The notes beneath the pieces are model-generated. The model was not told the origin of the DNA, did not search any database, and saw only the letters and a list, made by a program, of their open reading frames with translations. Made by a program: the position numbers and the translations under genes. This document shows, in pieces, positions 63,395-64,000 of a stretch of DNA of 64,000 bases. The stretch is from positions 19,044,001 to 19,108,000 of the forward strand of contig JALGPY010000007.1 in the NCBI GenBank assembly GCA_023055425.1, read 5' to 3'. Within the stretch, counting starts at the first letter, position 1. Each line of letters opens with the position of its first letter. This DNA is from Linanthus parryae (taxonomy: Eukaryota > Streptophyta > Magnoliopsida > Ericales > Polemoniaceae).

Positions 63395-64000
63395 ATGCCC
63401 AGATTGCCTCGCGATTTGGTGACACCACTCGACAACCCGGAAAAGCTGTATACCGAACAGAACCGCAGAAACCGAGAAAGCAGGATGGCAACCAACGAGA
63501 GAGATCCACCCACGAACACCGAAGCCGGTGTACAGGAACGAGAGACACGTACCCCAGCCCAGATGGCTCGGTACATTGAGGAGCTTGTCACAGCGGGACT
63601 TGCTGCCCGAAGCAACCAGAGAACTTATAACCGATCTGGGAAGGCGTTGGTGGAAAATTTCGAAGTCCCCACCGGGGGGCATGAGCGAGCCATTGTGGTG
63701 CCCGAGATCACCGCAGAGCACTTTGACATCAAACCATCCACCATCCAGACGGTACAAACTCTCTGCCCGTTTCATGGCAGGGCCGAGGAAGACCCGAACG
63801 ATTTCATCGGGAAATTCGAAGATTACTGCAACAAGGTCAGATACAAGGGGGTAGAAGCAGAGGCACTCATGTTGATCTTATTTCCGTACTGTCTTTATGG
63901 AGTAGCCAAGGACTGGCTTGAATCCCGACCACCCCGATCCATCACCACATGGGAGGAGTGTGTCACGGACTTTCTGGCTAAGTTCTATCCCGCCTCCCGA
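63395..64000 (+). CDS. Athila-like Gag, open at window end (partial)
   Basis: From ATG at 63395 there is an uninterrupted frame of 202 codons to base 64000, starting MPRLPRDLVTPLDNPEKL. It continues through a charged region to TPAQMARYIEELVTAGLAAR. A retrotransposon gag domain follows, with FHGRAEEDPNDFIGKFEDYC, LMLILFPYCLYGVAKDWLES and ITTWEECVTDFLAKFYPASR. Gag forms the particle that packages element RNA. Unlike the neighbouring copy it has no stop or shift so far, suggesting a younger element. The end is outside the window. Confidence 0.8.
   Translation, partial: MPRLPRDLVTPLDNPEKLYTEQNRRNRESRMATNERDPPTNTEAGVQERETRTPAQMARYIEELVTAGLAARSNQRTYNRSGKALVENFEVPTGGHERAIVVPEITAEHFDIKPSTIQTVQTLCPFHGRAEEDPNDFIGKFEDYCNKVRYKGVEAEALMLILFPYCLYGVAKDWLESRPPRSITTWEECVTDFLAKFYPASR

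Larger units (their letters stand above)
61636..64000 (+). mobile_element. Second Athila-like element, cut by the window end
   Basis: LTR 61636-63250 is followed by AGTTTT and the primer-binding site TGGCGCCGTTGCCGGGGA (63257-63274). A gag frame from 63395 is still open at the end of the window. The element directly abuts the first Athila-like element, which lacks its 3' LTR, so it probably inserted into or replaced that end. Confidence 0.8.

Overview
The window looks like nuclear DNA of a flowering plant, most likely a eudicot. The support is intron-rich genes with GT-AG splice sites, plant-type LTR retrotransposons, LINEs and MITEs, an AT-rich background, and genes whose best remembered relatives are in Arabidopsis. 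No bacterial, organellar or CRISPR feature is visible. All family and ortholog names are from motif recognition and memory, not from a search.

Genes. Three host genes can be read exon by exon: (1) a DsbA-like thioredoxin-fold oxidoreductase on + (2527-5048, 7 coding exons, 219 aa); (2) a RING-H2 E3 ubiquitin ligase on - (15179-6425, 4 coding exons, 225 aa), whose last coding exon is only 27 bp and lies beyond a 5.7 kb transposon-filled intron; (3) AUGMIN subunit 5 on + (31950-48010, 10 coding exons, 807 aa). As I recall, their Arabidopsis counterparts are clustered on chromosome 5 (about At5g38880-At5g38900), so the segment probably keeps ancient gene order. A cytosolic sulfotransferase pseudogene (-, 49422-48487) follows AUG5. 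A possible small gene (+, from 18021) is cut by a large LTR.

Mobile DNA explains most of the gene and intron expansion. The 5' UTR intron of the oxidoreductase holds a solo LTR, a LINE scrap and a Stowaway-like MITE. The RING gene's last intron holds two hAT-type MITEs and a decayed LINE. Between the RING gene and AUG5 lie a 3.86 kb solo LTR with a perfect 5-bp target-site duplication (TSD), a 5'-truncated LINE with a 16-bp TSD, and another hAT MITE. AUG5 introns carry a foldback MITE, two hAT-like MITEs, a small LTR element nested inside an older MITE, a Stowaway and a 27-bp perfect inverted repeat. Five elements carry 8-bp hAT-type TSDs (four perfect, one with a single mismatch).

From 51660 to the window end there is a stack of LTR elements: a fragment of the small LTR family, then a decayed Ty1/copia element, then a gag-protease-only Athila-like Ty3/gypsy derivative, then a second Athila-like element whose gag is still open at base 64000. 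The two Athila-like LTRs have different sequences but both carry a cluster of short palindromes at the same relative position.

The observations most worth a second look are those LTR palindrome clusters, the tandem duplication of the AUG5 promoter/5' UTR, the hidden 27-bp RING exon, and the tRNA-like (A/B box) segments inside two hAT MITEs. I found no wholly new protein system.
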